From JBFFMO01 sp037968515 (GTDB lineage: Bacteria > Myxococcota_A > Bradymonadia > Bradymonadales > Bradymonadaceae), in assembly GCA_037968515.1 (NCBI GenBank), contig JBBKVQ010000404.1, positions 1-6,263 on the forward strand: a DNA stretch of 6,263 nucleotides, given 5' to 3'. Made by a program: the position numbers and the translations under genes. Shown in pieces: positions 6,149-6,263 of this stretch. The notes under the pieces are model-generated. The model ran no database searches. It was not told the DNA's origin and worked only from the letters and a program-made list of their open reading frames with translations. Each line of letters begins with the position of its first letter. The stretch's first letter is position 1.

Positions 6149-6263
6149 GATGTTCAGCCTGCGTCTATCAGCCGCTTGCACAATACACCTCCGTCCGGCC
6201 ACCGCCCTGGTTGCCCGACGGAGAACATCACGTTTTTTACGTGTGCAAAGAATGCGGCAGCAT
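6133..6263 (+). CDS. Start of a small CxxC/CxxC zinc-ribbon-like protein (3' end outside the window)
   Basis: An open frame of 43 codons begins at ATG 6133, is preceded in frame by a stop at 6121-6123, and runs off the right edge. The visible peptide starts MVSYRRCSAC and carries Cys7-x2-Cys10 and, 27 residues later, Cys38-x2-Cys41 (FYVCKECGS). Paired CxxC knuckles at this distance are typical of zinc ribbons, with a Pro-rich turn (RPPPWLPDG) between them. It begins 37 nt after the YceI-like stop on the same strand and may share its transcript. No strong ribosome binding site is visible. The function cannot be named: small zinc-ribbon proteins may bind nucleic acid or protein partners, or be the N-terminal domain of a larger protein. 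Confidence 0.55.
   Translation, partial: MVSYRRCSACVYQPLAQYTSVRPPPWLPDGEHHVFYVCKECGS

Noticed and set aside
1..6263. CRISPR array, IS element, tRNA, B12 riboswitch or phage genes
   Set aside because: No regularly spaced repeats, transposase motifs, cloverleaf sequence or B12-box-like leader were seen; any leader of the mutase operon lies upstream of the window.

Overview
The window looks like chromosomal DNA of a fairly GC-rich Gram-negative bacterium. Two predicted lipoproteins and a small outer-membrane barrel point to a double-membrane cell. The Asp/Val/Pro/Ala-rich linker after the lipobox of the larger lipoprotein, and its Cys-rich beta-propeller, are in the style of Myxococcota/Bradymonadota (former deltaproteobacterial) surface proteins. 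That placement is an inference from style only; no rRNA or other taxonomic marker is present.

Region 1 (1-4775, + strand) is a tight run of four genes that probably form one transcription unit. The first is the C-terminal two thirds of an adenosylcobalamin-dependent methylmalonyl-CoA mutase, which enters from the left edge. Its G-protein chaperone MeaB overlaps it by 4 nt. After a 46-nt gap comes a Cys-rich lipoprotein with PQQ-type beta-propeller features, and then a small outer-membrane beta-barrel protein that overlaps the lipoprotein by 4 nt (ATGA). The first pair is a classic enzyme/chaperone unit that interconverts succinyl-CoA and methylmalonyl-CoA. The second pair has no function I can name but looks like a translationally coupled envelope module.

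Region 2 (4776-5435) begins with a 9-nt convergent junction, where a GC-rich imperfect hairpin spans both stop codons. The thiol peroxidase Tpx follows on the minus strand. A 156-nt divergent intergenic region follows, containing an AT-rich core and repeated GTGCAC elements, and should hold the promoters of tpx and of the next gene.

Region 3 (5436-6263, + strand) holds a lipid-anchored YceI-family protein and then the beginning of a small ORF with two CxxC knuckles (zinc-ribbon-like), cut by the right edge. A conspicuous inverted repeat and a perfect 12-bp palindrome sit across the start of that ORF.

Most of the window is ordinary core metabolism and stress genes. The less explained items are the coupled propeller-lipoprotein/barrel pair, the zinc-ribbon ORF with its start-codon palindrome, and the repeats in the tpx/yceI control region. 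I see no mobile element, CRISPR array, tRNA or rRNA.
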